Shown here in pieces: positions 19,558 through 29,351 of a stretch of DNA of 64,000 bases. The translations under genes and the position numbers were made by a program. The stretch lies in NCBI GenBank assembly GCA_028150825.1, contig JAOGIM010000001.1, positions 124,001-188,000 on the forward strand, given 5' to 3'. The number at the start of each line of letters is the position of its first letter. Position 1 is the stretch's first letter. Source of the DNA: Paracoccaceae bacterium (lineage in GTDB: Bacteria; Pseudomonadota; Alphaproteobacteria; Rhodobacterales; Rhodobacteraceae). The notes beneath the pieces are model-generated. The model ran no database searches and was not told where the DNA came from. It saw nothing but the letters and a program-made list of their open reading frames with translations.

Positions 19558-21618
19558 TCACCCTTCGATCCGCGATAGATCCGCAACTGCAAGACACACA
19601 GAGCGCATTTTGCTCAAAAGATTGAGCCGGTTACGCCTGATCACCTGCTTATCGGTGTTAACCTGAACACCTTCAAAGAAGCCGTCAACTGGTGCTCTTA
19701 AAGACGCCAGACTTTTCATTGCTAGCGTAAAATCCTGAGCCTGAATAGCCTTTTTGATGACTGGTTCGTTTGTCTCCAGAGCTTTGAAAAGGGCGCGTTC
19801 TTCGTCGGTTTCTGCAAACTTGATATCTGCCCCATACGAATATTCTACACCATCGTTTTGTTCAGCCTGCATCACGATATTATTAGCACGTTTAAACCCT
19901 TGAAGCAGGTTTTCCCCGTCGACGGTCTCTAAGAATGCCGCAAGCGCACGAGCAAGCCGGGACACCATCATGAGGTCATCACTGCCCTCCATGGCAATTG
20001 CCGCATCGATGATATCGTGGCGAATATCTTGATCCCGAAGAAAAACCTTTAAACGATCATGAAAAAATCCAAGAAGGTTTTCTTTATCAGTATTAGGATA
20101 AGCTTTAGAAAACGCTGTAAGTAAAGGCAGAGCTAACTCATTTTCAAGCACTAATCTAATTACCCCAAGGGCGGCACGTCGCAATGCAAATGGATCCTTG
20201 CTTCCTGTGGGCTTCTCGTCAATCGTCCAGAAGGCGGTCAACTTGTCAATTTTATCAGCCAAAGCAACAGCGATTGAAACGGGCGCATCAGGAACTGCAT
20301 CCGATGGGCCCATCGGCGCATAATGTAGTTCACAAGCCTGAGCAATTTCGTCCGCCAAACCAGAAGCCTTACAGTAATAACTCCCCATTAACCCTTGTAG
20401 ATCAGGGAATTCATACACCATTTCAGAGGCAAGATCAGCTTTGACAACCAAGGCAGCCTCTTTGGCAAGAGCAGGATCTGCATTTGTAAAAGGCGCAAGG
20501 TCTTGGCTGAGACTGGCTAGTCTGGCAATCCGGTCAGCCTCACTGCCCAGTTTGTTATGAAAGGTCACATCTGCAAGCGTTGCCACCCAAGTTGCCATTC
20601 CATCAGCTTTGGCAACGCGCAAGTCATTTTCCCAGAAAAATTTGGCATCCGACAATCTTGCGGATAAAACCTTCTGGTTTCCTCTCAGGATTGTTTCGCC
20701 CTGATCTGCAGTTTCGCGATTGGCAACCGTAATAAAACGTTCAATGCGGCCTGTTTTGAGGTGGCGCAACGAAAAGAACTTTTGATGCTCTTTCATCGAC
20801 GTGCGCAAAACTTCGGGTGGAAGGTTAAGAAACACAGGTTCAATTGATCCCATGAGGACAACTGGCCATTCAACAAGGCCAGACACCTCAGCCAAGAGTG
20901 ACGGATCGCTGACCAACTCATGACCACATGCAAAAGCTTGATTTTCAGCCTCTTGCAAAATCATTTTTGACCGCTCTGCCGGGTCCAAAATAACATAGTT
21001 GCGTTTTAATTTTGCTTCATAATCCTCAAAGCCTGTGACCGAAAAAGGTTTGGGTGCCATAAACCTATGACCAGAAGTTTGATCAGAAGCCTTTAAGCCA
21101 TCAATCTCAAGGGGCACCACTTGAGCACCCACCTCGTTACTCAGCAAGCAGATAATCGCATGCAAAGGGCGCACCCAACGCAGGCTTCCAGCGCCCCAGC
21201 GCATAGACTTTGGCCAAGGGAATGTCCGCACTATTTTTTCAAGTAGCTCACCAATAATTGTAGTGGTGGAGCGCCCAGGCGTCTGGACGATTGCTAAATA
21301 GAATGGGCCTTTTTTACCATCGCGAACTTCCAAGGCTGCACGATCAAGACCCGTGCTGCGCAAGAAACCTTTCAACGCTTTCTCAGGCGCATCGACTCGC
21401 GGGCCTTTGCGCTCTTCGCGCACTGTTGGACTTTCGTCGGGCAAGCCTCGTACCGTCAGCACAAGCCGCCTTGGGGTCGAGAATGCAGCGGCTCCAGAAT
21501 AGGTCAGCCCAGCGTCAACCAATCCGTTGATCATCAGCTTTTTGAGATCCTCAGCAGCTTTGAGCTGCAAACGCGCGGGAATTTCTTCCGAGAATAATTC
21601 TATTAATAAGTCTGACAT
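19558..21618 (-). CDS. glyS: Glycine-tRNA ligase beta subunit
   Basis: The tRNA-binding beta subunit of the heterotetrameric (alpha2beta2) glycyl-tRNA synthetase. The start at MSDLLIELFSEEIPARLQ gives 686 residues; the track start is 46 codons upstream, inside the previous gene. Family motifs include SMRWGAGSLRWVRPLHAIICLL, EHQKFFSL, NRETAD, FHNKLGS, YEFPDLQGLMGSYY and DPFALRRAALGVIRL, with the anticodon-binding domain at the C-terminus. It begins one base after the DUF6446 stop and is coupled to it. Confidence 0.97.
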   Translation of the reverse strand: MSDLLIELFSEEIPARLQLKAAEDLKKLMINGLVDAGLTYSGAAAFSTPRRLVLTVRGLPDESPTVREERKGPRVDAPEKALKGFLRSTGLDRAALEVRDGKKGPFYLAIVQTPGRSTTTIIGELLEKIVRTFPWPKSMRWGAGSLRWVRPLHAIICLLSNEVGAQVVPLEIDGLKASDQTSGHRFMAPKPFSVTGFEDYEAKLKRNYVILDPAERSKMILQEAENQAFACGHELVSDPSLLAEVSGLVEWPVVLMGSIEPVFLNLPPEVLRTSMKEHQKFFSLRHLKTGRIERFITVANRETADQGETILRGNQKVLSARLSDAKFFWENDLRVAKADGMATWVATLADVTFHNKLGSEADRIARLASLSQDLAPFTNADPALAKEAALVVKADLASEMVYEFPDLQGLMGSYYCKASGLADEIAQACELHYAPMGPSDAVPDAPVSIAVALADKIDKLTAFWTIDEKPTGSKDPFALRRAALGVIRLVLENELALPLLTAFSKAYPNTDKENLLGFFHDRLKVFLRDQDIRHDIIDAAIAMEGSDDLMMVSRLARALAAFLETVDGENLLQGFKRANNIVMQAEQNDGVEYSYGADIKFAETDEERALFKALETNEPVIKKAIQAQDFTLAMKSLASLRAPVDGFFEGVQVNTDKQVIRRNRLNLLSKMRSVCLAVADLSRIEG

Positions 21619-21619
21619 A

Positions 21620-22147
21620 TCATAGACTTTCTGGTGGTAGAGAGCATCCAGGAAACAAGGGTTTACCATCAAATGCACGCTTGCCACAATTGTTAATTCT
21701 ATTCCACGAGTAGCCCAATCCATTGGGCAGGATTGTAACAACGCGATCAATACCATATACGATATTCTCTATGGCTAGAAACGAAACGGCCTCTCCTGCC
21801 TCAATCTTTGATCCAAGCTCTTTTGCTTTAAAACATTTAAACCAAGACGGGGCGTTCAAAGGCACGGCATCATCTATTGTTTTGTAAACACTCCCTAGCT
21901 CGACCGGCGATTTGGAGCTCTGGAAACAGGCCCGATAGCGAATTGGAGAGCTTTTAGAGTCAATCGCTTGAAAGTTTGTATAGGCAATCGGTTCCGCGAT
22001 ACTGTTCAATTTTTTAGTCAAAACCACATCGGAAGATCCATTTGGTACAACCGCATCATAAAAGGCATAGACCTGAAGATAATACATACCACCGCCAGCC
22101 AATACCCCACACACGACAATAAAGCTGGCTAGAAATTTACCCATCAT
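21620..22147 (-). CDS. DUF6446 family protein, between glyQ and glyS
   Basis: A 175-residue protein with an N-terminal membrane anchor or signal sequence ([27 protein letters not shown]) and a predicted periplasmic domain with several cysteines ([28 protein letters not shown]). Rhodobacterales keep a DUF6446 gene between the two glycyl-tRNA synthetase genes; its function is not known. The start overlaps the glyQ stop (ATGA) and its stop is one base from the glyS start, so all three are translated as one unit. The cysteines suggest disulfides. Confidence 0.8.
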   Translation of the reverse strand: MMGKFLASFIVVCGVLAGGGMYYLQVYAFYDAVVPNGSSDVVLTKKLNSIAEPIAYTNFQAIDSKSSPIRYRACFQSSKSPVELGSVYKTIDDAVPLNAPSWFKCFKAKELGSKIEAGEAVSFLAIENIVYGIDRVVTILPNGLGYSWNRINNCGKRAFDGKPLFPGCSLPPESL

Positions 22148-23067
22148 TGAAGCTTTCCTCCAGCTTCCGTAAGGACAAAGGCATCAGCACATTTTTTGGC
22201 CAACGCGCGAACCCTACCGATGTAGGCCTGCCGCTCCGTAACCGAGATTACGCCACGCGCATCCAGGAGGTTAAACAAATGGCTGGCCTTGATACATTGA
22301 TCGTATGCCGGGTGTGACATAATGATCTTTTTCCCAGTCTTGGGATCGATTTGCTCTTGGTCAAGGATGCTATTACACTCTATTTCCGCATCTTCAAAAT
22401 GGCGTAACAACATTTCTGTATTGGCCACATCAAAATTCCAGCGCGCATATTCCTGCTCAGTCTGCAGAAAAATATCTCCATAAGTCAGCGGGATCAGAGT
22501 TTGAGGATTATTAAACGGCATATCCATGACGTGATCAATGCTCAAGACATACATCGCCAATCGCTCAAGCCCATAAGTCAGCTCGCCCGATACAGGGTGG
22601 CAGTCATGTCCACCGACCTGTTGAAAATAAGTAAATTGAGATACTTCCATCCCGTCACACCAAACTTCCCAGCCTAAACCCGCTGCGCCGAGCGTTGGGC
22701 TTTCCCAATCGTCTTCGACAAACCGTATGTCATGCAGTTCCATGTCGATACCAATCGCTTCGAGCGAACGTAGATAAAGCTCCTGCAAATCTGGCGGACT
22801 TGGCTTGATGAGCACCTGATATTGATAGTAGTGCTGTAACCTGTTCGGATTTTCACCGTACCGCCCGTCCGTTGGCCTGCGCGAAGGCTGAACATAGGCA
22901 GCCGCCCACGGTCTCGATCCCAGTGAGCGCAAGGTCGTTGCAGGATGAAACGTTCCGGCACCTACTTCCATGTCATAGGGTTGCAAAACAGCGCAGCCCT
23001 TTGAAGACCAATACGCTTGAAGCCGCAATATTATGTCTTGAAAAGATTTAGAAACGTCTACTGTCAT
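22144..23067 (-). CDS. glyQ: Glycine-tRNA ligase alpha subunit
   Basis: The catalytic alpha subunit of glycyl-tRNA synthetase, which activates glycine with ATP. The start at [20 protein letters not shown] gives 307 residues. Class II motifs are visible: [67 protein letters not shown] and [14 protein letters not shown]. It leads the unit glyQ-DUF6446-glyS, with ppdK and sleB following. The region upstream (23068-23293) is shared with the divergent pseudo-protease gene. Confidence 0.97.
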   Translation of the reverse strand: MTVDVSKSFQDIILRLQAYWSSKGCAVLQPYDMEVGAGTFHPATTLRSLGSRPWAAAYVQPSRRPTDGRYGENPNRLQHYYQYQVLIKPSPPDLQELYLRSLEAIGIDMELHDIRFVEDDWESPTLGAAGLGWEVWCDGMEVSQFTYFQQVGGHDCHPVSGELTYGLERLAMYVLSIDHVMDMPFNNPQTLIPLTYGDIFLQTEQEYARWNFDVANTEMLLRHFEDAEIECNSILDQEQIDPKTGKKIIMSHPAYDQCIKASHLFNLLDARGVISVTERQAYIGRVRALAKKCADAFVLTEAGGKLQ

Positions 23068-23293
23068 TTTTCTGCCTGCCACATGGAAAAGCCTGTGCCT
23101 CTCATTAGGCAAACAACGACCAAGGGTCAATCAATCCAGAGCAATGATTATAGCATTCGCGTCATATCCCAAAAGAAATCACACATATCACTGGCAAACT
23201 TCTTTGACGCACTATAAATAGCTTAACGAGGCGCGATGATTTTCATTGAATCCGGTGAGAGATTCTTCGAAACCCGAAAATTGGAGTTATAGT

Positions 23294-25051
23294 ATGTTTA
23301 AAAAATTATGGCTTTTTTGGTTTTGGATTATTTGTATACCATCACTGGCCGTTTCACAGTCACTTAACGTTTGGTTACAGATCGAAGCGCATCCAAGCGT
23401 GATCGAAGCAGAACAACAAGCGCAGTTTTATGGGGCAGCAATTGCGGATGTCAGTGCTTTTGCAATCAGTGGAGGATGGTATGCTGTAACCATTGGACCG
23501 CTGGATGAAAAAGATGCCGAAAGCCAACTTTTAAAATTACGTGCTGCAGGTGCAATACCGCTAGATAGTTTTATCTCGAGAGGCACAAATTTTGAGCAAA
23601 AGATCTGGCCAGTCGGATTTGAGACCAATGAAAGCGATATTACAACCCCGTCTGAAGAGACCACTGCTCCAACAAAACCAAGTGCGGTCACAGCTAAAAA
23701 CTCACTTATAAGGCTATCCTCAGGGGCTGATGAGACGATTGAGGAAGCCAGAGCCATCGAGGCAACGCTAACAAAAGATGAAAAAAAGCAGCTGCAAGTG
23801 GCATTAAAATGGGCCGGATATTATACCTCCTCCATCGATGGGGCCTTTGGGCCTGGAACACGGGCCGCAATGGGCGCTTGGCAGAAAGCTGAGAGCGTAG
23901 CCCCAACCAAAATTATGACTTCAAAGCAGCGAGACTTTTTACTGGCACAGTATAATGAAATACTGCGTTCGCTACGGCTGGAAACCATCTCGGATCTTGA
24001 AGCTGGTATCGCACTGAAAATCCCAATGAATATTGTAAAATTCCAGAAATATTCCCCCCCTTTAGTATATTTTGGATCCTTTACTGGTACGCAACACAGT
24101 GTCTATATGATTTCTCAGGAAGGCAGTACGGCGGATCTAAAGGCACTCTACGAGGCCCTTCAATCCCTGGACACAATTCCACAGACGGGCGAACGCAACC
24201 TTAAGGGTGATAGTTTTGAAATCAACGGACAAAACAACCAACTTTTTTCTTATGCAACTGCCTCTTTGAAAGGTGGCCAGATAAAAGGTTTTGTTCTCGT
24301 GTGGCCAGCAGATGATGCGGCGCAACATGAACGTCTTTTGACAGAAATGAAAAAAAGTTTTGAAACCTTCCGCGGCACGCTTGATCCGGATATGGGTGAT
24401 GGCCGCATCCAAACGTCAGATTTACTATTTGGGCTAGAAATCAGAAAGCCAGCATTTTCGCGGTCAGGTGTTTTTGTCACAGCAAAAGGCCATATTGTTA
24501 CGGATGCTCAAGGACTTGATATGTGTGATAGGATTACCATCGAAAACCACTTTGATGCTCAAATTATAGCGATAGATCCGAGCAGAACTCTAGCGATCAT
24601 CGCAACTAAACAAGCTGTTTCACCACCTGAAGTCGCGGAAATCTCGCTTTATAAACCGACTATAGGTGATAAAATAATTGCAGCCGGCTATTCTTACGAA
24701 GGAATCCTTGCGGCACCAAGTGTCCTTGTGGGTGAAGTCGATGATCTTAAGGCGCTTAATGGGAATACTGATTTCATGCGGCTCAATATTGCGATGATGA
24801 CGGGGGATGTCGGTGGACCAGTGTTGAATAAGTTCGGTACTCTCAGTGGAATTATGACGGCTGATCGCACCGCAGGCAGAAGCTTACCGAAAAAAGTACA
24901 CCACGCAATCAAAGCCAAAACCGTAGTGTCGCTCATGAACGAAGTTGGCCAATTTGTAACTTATAAGAAATTACAGCAATCGGTGAAAAAAATACTGATC
25001 GAACGTGACGCCCGAAATATAACAGGTTTAGTAAGCTGCTGGAAAGACTAA
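23294..25051 (+). CDS. Secreted SPOR-like / peptidoglycan-binding / inactive trypsin-like protein
   Basis: A 585-residue exported protein. A signal peptide (MFKKLWLFWFWIICIPSLAV) is followed by a SPOR-like repeat (about residues 23-105, ISGGWYAVTIGPLDEKDAES), a peptidoglycan_binding_1 domain (about 155-220, LKWAGYYTSSIDGAFGPGTRAAMGAWQ), and a C-terminal trypsin/HtrA-like domain (about 395-560). All three catalytic positions are changed: the histidine motif reads VTDAQGL, not TNNHVI; the aspartate site reads PSRTLAII; and the serine site reads GDVGGP, not GNSGGP. It is thus likely a pseudo-protease that binds cell wall. The ATG at 23294 has a GGAG ribosome binding site; the track start is 16 codons upstream. 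Confidence 0.75.
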   Translation: MFKKLWLFWFWIICIPSLAVSQSLNVWLQIEAHPSVIEAEQQAQFYGAAIADVSAFAISGGWYAVTIGPLDEKDAESQLLKLRAAGAIPLDSFISRGTNFEQKIWPVGFETNESDITTPSEETTAPTKPSAVTAKNSLIRLSSGADETIEEARAIEATLTKDEKKQLQVALKWAGYYTSSIDGAFGPGTRAAMGAWQKAESVAPTKIMTSKQRDFLLAQYNEILRSLRLETISDLEAGIALKIPMNIVKFQKYSPPLVYFGSFTGTQHSVYMISQEGSTADLKALYEALQSLDTIPQTGERNLKGDSFEINGQNNQLFSYATASLKGGQIKGFVLVWPADDAAQHERLLTEMKKSFETFRGTLDPDMGDGRIQTSDLLFGLEIRKPAFSRSGVFVTAKGHIVTDAQGLDMCDRITIENHFDAQIIAIDPSRTLAIIATKQAVSPPEVAEISLYKPTIGDKIIAAGYSYEGILAAPSVLVGEVDDLKALNGNTDFMRLNIAMMTGDVGGPVLNKFGTLSGIMTADRTAGRSLPKKVHHAIKAKTVVSLMNEVGQFVTYKKLQQSVKKILIERDARNITGLVSCWKD

Positions 25052-25073
25052 GGCTCTAACAGTTAGAGGACAT

Positions 25074-26629
25074 TTAAATAAGAGTTCGAGCCTTGGCTGA
25101 AAATGCTTCGATTAGACCATTTTGTAAGCTGCTACGTGTTTCAGGATGACGCTCCAATGCGCCGTAAGTTTTTGCCAATGCGTAAAAGTCAGAATTCAAT
25201 GCCTGAACCACATTCGGTGCAATTTGCGCTGCAATCATGCTGTACTCAATAGCTTTTAATTTCTGGTTGTCCCACAGCAAAATTGGCAAGTTAAGTCCTA
25301 ATTCCACAGTGACCCCAAGCTCAGACAGCGAATATTAGAAGCCATAATCACCAGTAATAGCAAGTATTGGCAAGCCAAGCCTTGGCACATTTCCCCCGAT
25401 CGCGGCCGGCAAAGCATAGCCCAGCGTTCCAAAGCCAAGAGGATGATGCCAATGTCCCGGACGCGGCATATCCCAAATTTCTTTCGCCAGATAAGCAAAT
25501 TGGGTCATATCAAAGTATATCGTTGCCTCTTTAGGCATGACGTCCTGCAGAGCTAGAAAAATCTTAGCAACTCCAAGAAACTCAGCTTCAGCCTGTGACC
25601 ACCAAAGTTTGCGATCATTGGCAATGGCGTCGTATGCCCATAAACAGGGTTGGGCCTGGTCGGGTAACCGTTTGACTAATTTGGGGACGAAATCTTCTGC
25701 ACGCACCAAAATTCGCAAATCTGCACGATGATGGTCACTCAGCGCTTCCGGATCGACATCGACTCGCACCATTGGTGCTTTATGGCCCAGTTCGCACCAC
25801 CAAATATCAACTTCGCCTAACTCGGAGCCAATAACAACCACCAGATCAGCCTTAGCAATTGTTCAAGGTGACCCTGGCCGCGCCAAAGCAGAGCCCATAT
25901 ATTTCGCACGATTTCCCTCAATTAACCCACGCCCACAAAAAGTAGTGAAAAACGCAGCACCACTCCGTCGAACCAATTCTGTAATATCTGTTTTGATTGC
26001 ACCGCCACCCAAGATAAAAAGTGACTGACGCGCGTCGCACAACATTTCTGCCGCGCGCTCAATCCCCTTAGGATCGTTAAGAGCGTGTCAAACATTTGGA
26101 CGTGGGGTCGGGGAACTCGGGGACATGTGCCTCAAGTTGAAAAATGGAAACCTGAATATGTTTGGGGCGTGCCCGATTTGCTGCAAATTCTTCAAAGGCT
26201 TGATGCAAAAGCCCATAGGCGGCCTGCGCACTATTAGCTGTCAATGACCATTCACATACCTCATCAGCAGCACCCTCTTGATCCAGCATCTGATGTAGTT
26301 GCCCTCGATGCGCTGCGACCTCGTCTAAACAGGATGAGATGACAAGCATTGGCACTCTGTCTGAATATGCCTGCCCCATTGGTGTCATGATATTACAAAG
26401 ATAAGGCACAGTGATCACATAAGCTACGCCCAGCTAGCACTCGCTCTGGCATAGCCGTCCACCATAAAGCCGGCACCTTGTTCACGGCGCGCCAGAACAT
26501 GAGTCAGGCCAGCCTTTTCAATACCGCGATAAAGCTCTTGATTGTAGACACCGGGAATACCAAAATAACTCTGATATAAGGGCTTTTTAAAAAATGCGAA
26601 ATTTGCGCCCCAAGTGTACGGCTTGTCAT
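25074..26629 (-). pseudogene. TPP-dependent enzyme pseudogene (acetolactate synthase-like)
   Basis: A thiamine-diphosphate enzyme broken into at least four frames. The start is readable (ATG at 26629, MTSRTLGAQISHFL ... YFGIPGVYNQELYRGIE, then REQGAGFMVDGYARA) up to a stop in SASWA. The middle pieces at 26418-26077 (PMGQAYSDRVPMLVISSCLDE) and 26045-25863 follow. The C-terminal TPP-binding part at 25841-25335 ends in GYALPAAIGGN and GDYGF, where active enzymes have GDGGF. The last piece is 25307-25074. The start overlaps the trkH stop (TGATATG), so it was once co-transcribed with trkH. Substrate is unknown; relatives include acetolactate synthase and guanidino-oxopentanoate decarboxylase. Confidence 0.85.
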
Positions 26630-26630
26630 A

Positions 26631-28079
26631 TCAAGTTCTCCAAAATTGGATTGTTAAAATAGCATATACAGCCAATAGTTCGAGCCGACCGATTAACATA
26701 GCTGCTGATAAAATCCATTTTGCCAAGTCACTTAAACCGGCATAATTCCCCGATGGCCCAATTTGATCACCAAGGCCGGGACCAATATTGCCAAGCGCAG
26801 AGGCCGACGCCGAGATAGAGGTGATCAGATCAAGCCCTGTCATTGCTAGCAAGATCGCAACAATGCACAAGGTCACCATGAAGAAGATAAAAAATGACAT
26901 CACCGAGCTGAGAACATCATTATCAATGGCACGTCCGTCATATCTAGGAATAAAAATGCCATTAGGGGATCGGATCTTTTTGAGCTGAGCGCTCACAGAG
27001 GCATAAACAAGCTGGTAGCGAAATATCTTCACCGAACAGGCTGTTGACCCGGCGCAACCACCAATGAGGCCGATAAAAAAGAACATCGTGATCAAAAATC
27101 CACCCCATTGGCCATAATCTGCACTAGAATACCCCGTTCCCGAGATAATCGACGTAATATTGAATAGAGCTTTGCGAAAGGCTGTTTCACCATCAAAGCC
27201 AAGGGATGCATAAACAACCAGCGTCGTCACCAAAGCCAAAATTAAAACAACCGTTACAAATGTTTTAACTTGCACATCTTTGAAAAGGGCCAACTGGTTT
27301 CCATTCACCAACTGAACATATCTGACGAACGGCAATGACGCTAGTATCATAAAGATAACGCAGACATATTCTGCACCGGCATCAAACGCACCAAAGGAGG
27401 CATCATAATTTGAAAATCCACCGGTAGCCACAGTGGTCATAGCATGAACCGTCGCATCAAAAGCAGATAGACCTACAGAAAAGTAGGCCAATATACAAAC
27501 CATCGTAACAGCTAAATAAATAACAGAAATTTGGATAGCAATTGTCGTAGCTTTTGGTAGGATCTTGCCAAGGGTATCGAACGCTTCAGCTTTGAAAATC
27601 TGCATTCCGCCCACACGAAGCTCAGGGAGAAAAACCATTGCCACAACAATGATGCCAATGCCGCCAAACCACTGTAAAATGCCACGCCAAAGCAGAAGTC
27701 CTTTGGGCATTATGTCAAGCTCTGTAAATACAGTCGCACCTGTCGTGGTCAAACCAGACATAGCCTCAAAAAATGCATCTACATAACGCGCTTCTGTTGA
27801 ACCGAACATAAAAGGCAACGCCCCAAATAGCGGTAGCGCCAACCAGACACCCGTTGTTAGGAGGAATGTTTGCTGAATGGTCAGTCCCTCTTTGGCGTCG
27901 TTAGAACAGGCCAAGGCGAGTAAAACGCCAAATATGCCTGTGACGAGGGAGCTTTGAACAAACACACGCCATTCGCCTCGACCTTCGGCAAGGTCAACAA
28001 GAAACGGCACAATCATTGCGACGCCCAAAAGCGTCAGCAAAATACCGATCACATATCCCACGGGCCTAAAGTCTACCAT
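26631..28079 (-). CDS. trkH: Trk-type potassium uptake membrane protein
   Basis: TrkH is the ion-conducting inner-membrane subunit of the Trk potassium uptake system. It has 482 residues with many hydrophobic segments and the four selectivity-filter P-loops in order: LTTTGATVF, TVATGGFSN, ISGTGYSS and SALGNIGPG. The regulatory NAD-binding subunit TrkA, which is needed for function, is not in the window. The gene follows folE2 by about 50 bases on the same strand, and its stop overlaps the start of the decayed TPP enzyme. Confidence 0.95.
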   Translation of the reverse strand: MVDFRPVGYVIGILLTLLGVAMIVPFLVDLAEGRGEWRVFVQSSLVTGIFGVLLALACSNDAKEGLTIQQTFLLTTGVWLALPLFGALPFMFGSTEARYVDAFFEAMSGLTTTGATVFTELDIMPKGLLLWRGILQWFGGIGIIVVAMVFLPELRVGGMQIFKAEAFDTLGKILPKATTIAIQISVIYLAVTMVCILAYFSVGLSAFDATVHAMTTVATGGFSNYDASFGAFDAGAEYVCVIFMILASLPFVRYVQLVNGNQLALFKDVQVKTFVTVVLILALVTTLVVYASLGFDGETAFRKALFNITSIISGTGYSSADYGQWGGFLITMFFFIGLIGGCAGSTACSVKIFRYQLVYASVSAQLKKIRSPNGIFIPRYDGRAIDNDVLSSVMSFFIFFMVTLCIVAILLAMTGLDLITSISASASALGNIGPGLGDQIGPSGNYAGLSDLAKWILSAAMLIGRLELLAVYAILTIQFWRT

Positions 28080-28130
28080 CCGTCAAAGGCTTCACTATTC
28101 AATCTGTTTCTGTCAAGAGCAGAAGCTATT

Positions 28131-29222
28131 TTATCCAGAATGAATCAGGGTCGAAAATAGCTTGGGGTCGATCGAATTAAGCGCGAATGTAGGACCTTCA
28201 GTAAGCACAGACACAGCATCATGGCTGTGCAGGCTCTCCTGATGACTGGCCATGACGCGAAAATCACCAATCCTTTCATCTTTCGTCAAAACTTGGCAAA
28301 AAAGACGCGCAGCATCTTCAACAAATATAGGATTTGCAGCGTTTAGCTCGGCAAAGGCCTGCTCGTCTTCGCGCTTGACCATAACTTGCGTTTCGGTGGG
28401 AATTGCCGAGCGACAAAGTTCGACAAGATCCTCAAACCACAAAACGTCATGATTATTTAAAACAACAGATATCCGTGCAACCGACCTTTGCGAATGTGGT
28501 GTTGCCAATCGGTTGCGCGACTGGCGTGCATGCTCGCTTAGTTCAAGAGAACAAGGGCATGTTGAGCTATAGACATAATCCAAATGCAATATCTTTGTTC
28601 TAACCCCATCGGTGTCGACCACCTCTAAAGCCAGATCATAATACTGATATCCCGTCAGGCCAGAACGTAAACTCGATACTTTTATGGGAAAGGAAATCCG
28701 CATCTGAATGCGCGCATCAAAACTGTCCAAGTCGCGTTTGTAATCATCCAAGGCGGCCAAGATAACTTCAAAGCTGAATTGCTTTTCCGCATGCTGGTAA
28801 AAACTGCGCATTATGCGGGACATGTTGATGCCCTTCTTGTCTGCCTCAAGACTGACTGTGCCTGTAACCGAAGTTTGCAGAGTTTGGTTTGCGCAGTCGC
28901 GCATCTTGTAAGTTAAAGGCAATCTAAAATTTGATATACCAACATGTTGAATTTGACGGTTTTCGCCACGGATGAGAGAGCTGGGACCATTCTGGAGGTC
29001 AGGCATAGTTTGGAGATAATCTTCAGCTGGCGAGAATTCATTCTGATATGTATTCTCAAGCTTGGGATAGTGGGCAGAAAGAAGACGGGTTATAATATCT
29101 GTGTCCACACTATTAAGATCCTCTGGCCCTGCATTAGCCACCCAATCACGCAAAACACGCATCGCATCTTTAACTTCGTTGTCGTCGGGAAGCGTTTTTA
29201 CTTCACGGGTATGAATATTCAT
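28131..29222 (-). CDS. folE2: GTP cyclohydrolase FolE2 (type IB)
   Basis: FolE2 converts GTP to dihydroneopterin triphosphate, the first step of folate synthesis. It is the isoform that does not strictly need zinc. Family motifs are VGISNFRLPLTY, GINMSRIMRSFY, the metal-ligand cysteine region STCPCSLELSEHARQ and the RSVARISVVLNN strand, and HSHDAVSV near the C-terminus. I start at MNIHTREVKTLPDDNEV (363 residues), nine codons after the track start. With folP and folB also in the window, the folate route is well represented. I saw no clear Zur box upstream. Confidence 0.95.
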   Translation of the reverse strand: MNIHTREVKTLPDDNEVKDAMRVLRDWVANAGPEDLNSVDTDIITRLLSAHYPKLENTYQNEFSPAEDYLQTMPDLQNGPSSLIRGENRQIQHVGISNFRLPLTYKMRDCANQTLQTSVTGTVSLEADKKGINMSRIMRSFYQHAEKQFSFEVILAALDDYKRDLDSFDARIQMRISFPIKVSSLRSGLTGYQYYDLALEVVDTDGVRTKILHLDYVYSSTCPCSLELSEHARQSRNRLATPHSQRSVARISVVLNNHDVLWFEDLVELCRSAIPTETQVMVKREDEQAFAELNAANPIFVEDAARLFCQVLTKDERIGDFRVMASHQESLHSHDAVSVLTEGPTFALNSIDPKLFSTLIHSG

Positions 29223-29351
29223 TCCGGACCCTTTCACATTATTAGCCAACAGTCTTCTTCATTCATCGTGCTGGATTTTGCTAGATACTACGATAGTCAA
29301 ATTCATTTGGATCAATTAAAGTCAAATTTTTAGATGAATTACAGATCTAAA

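Noticed and set aside
23254-23282. tRNA-like text (attcttcgaaacccg) before the pseudo-protease
   Set aside because: No acceptor stem or D arm could be formed around it.
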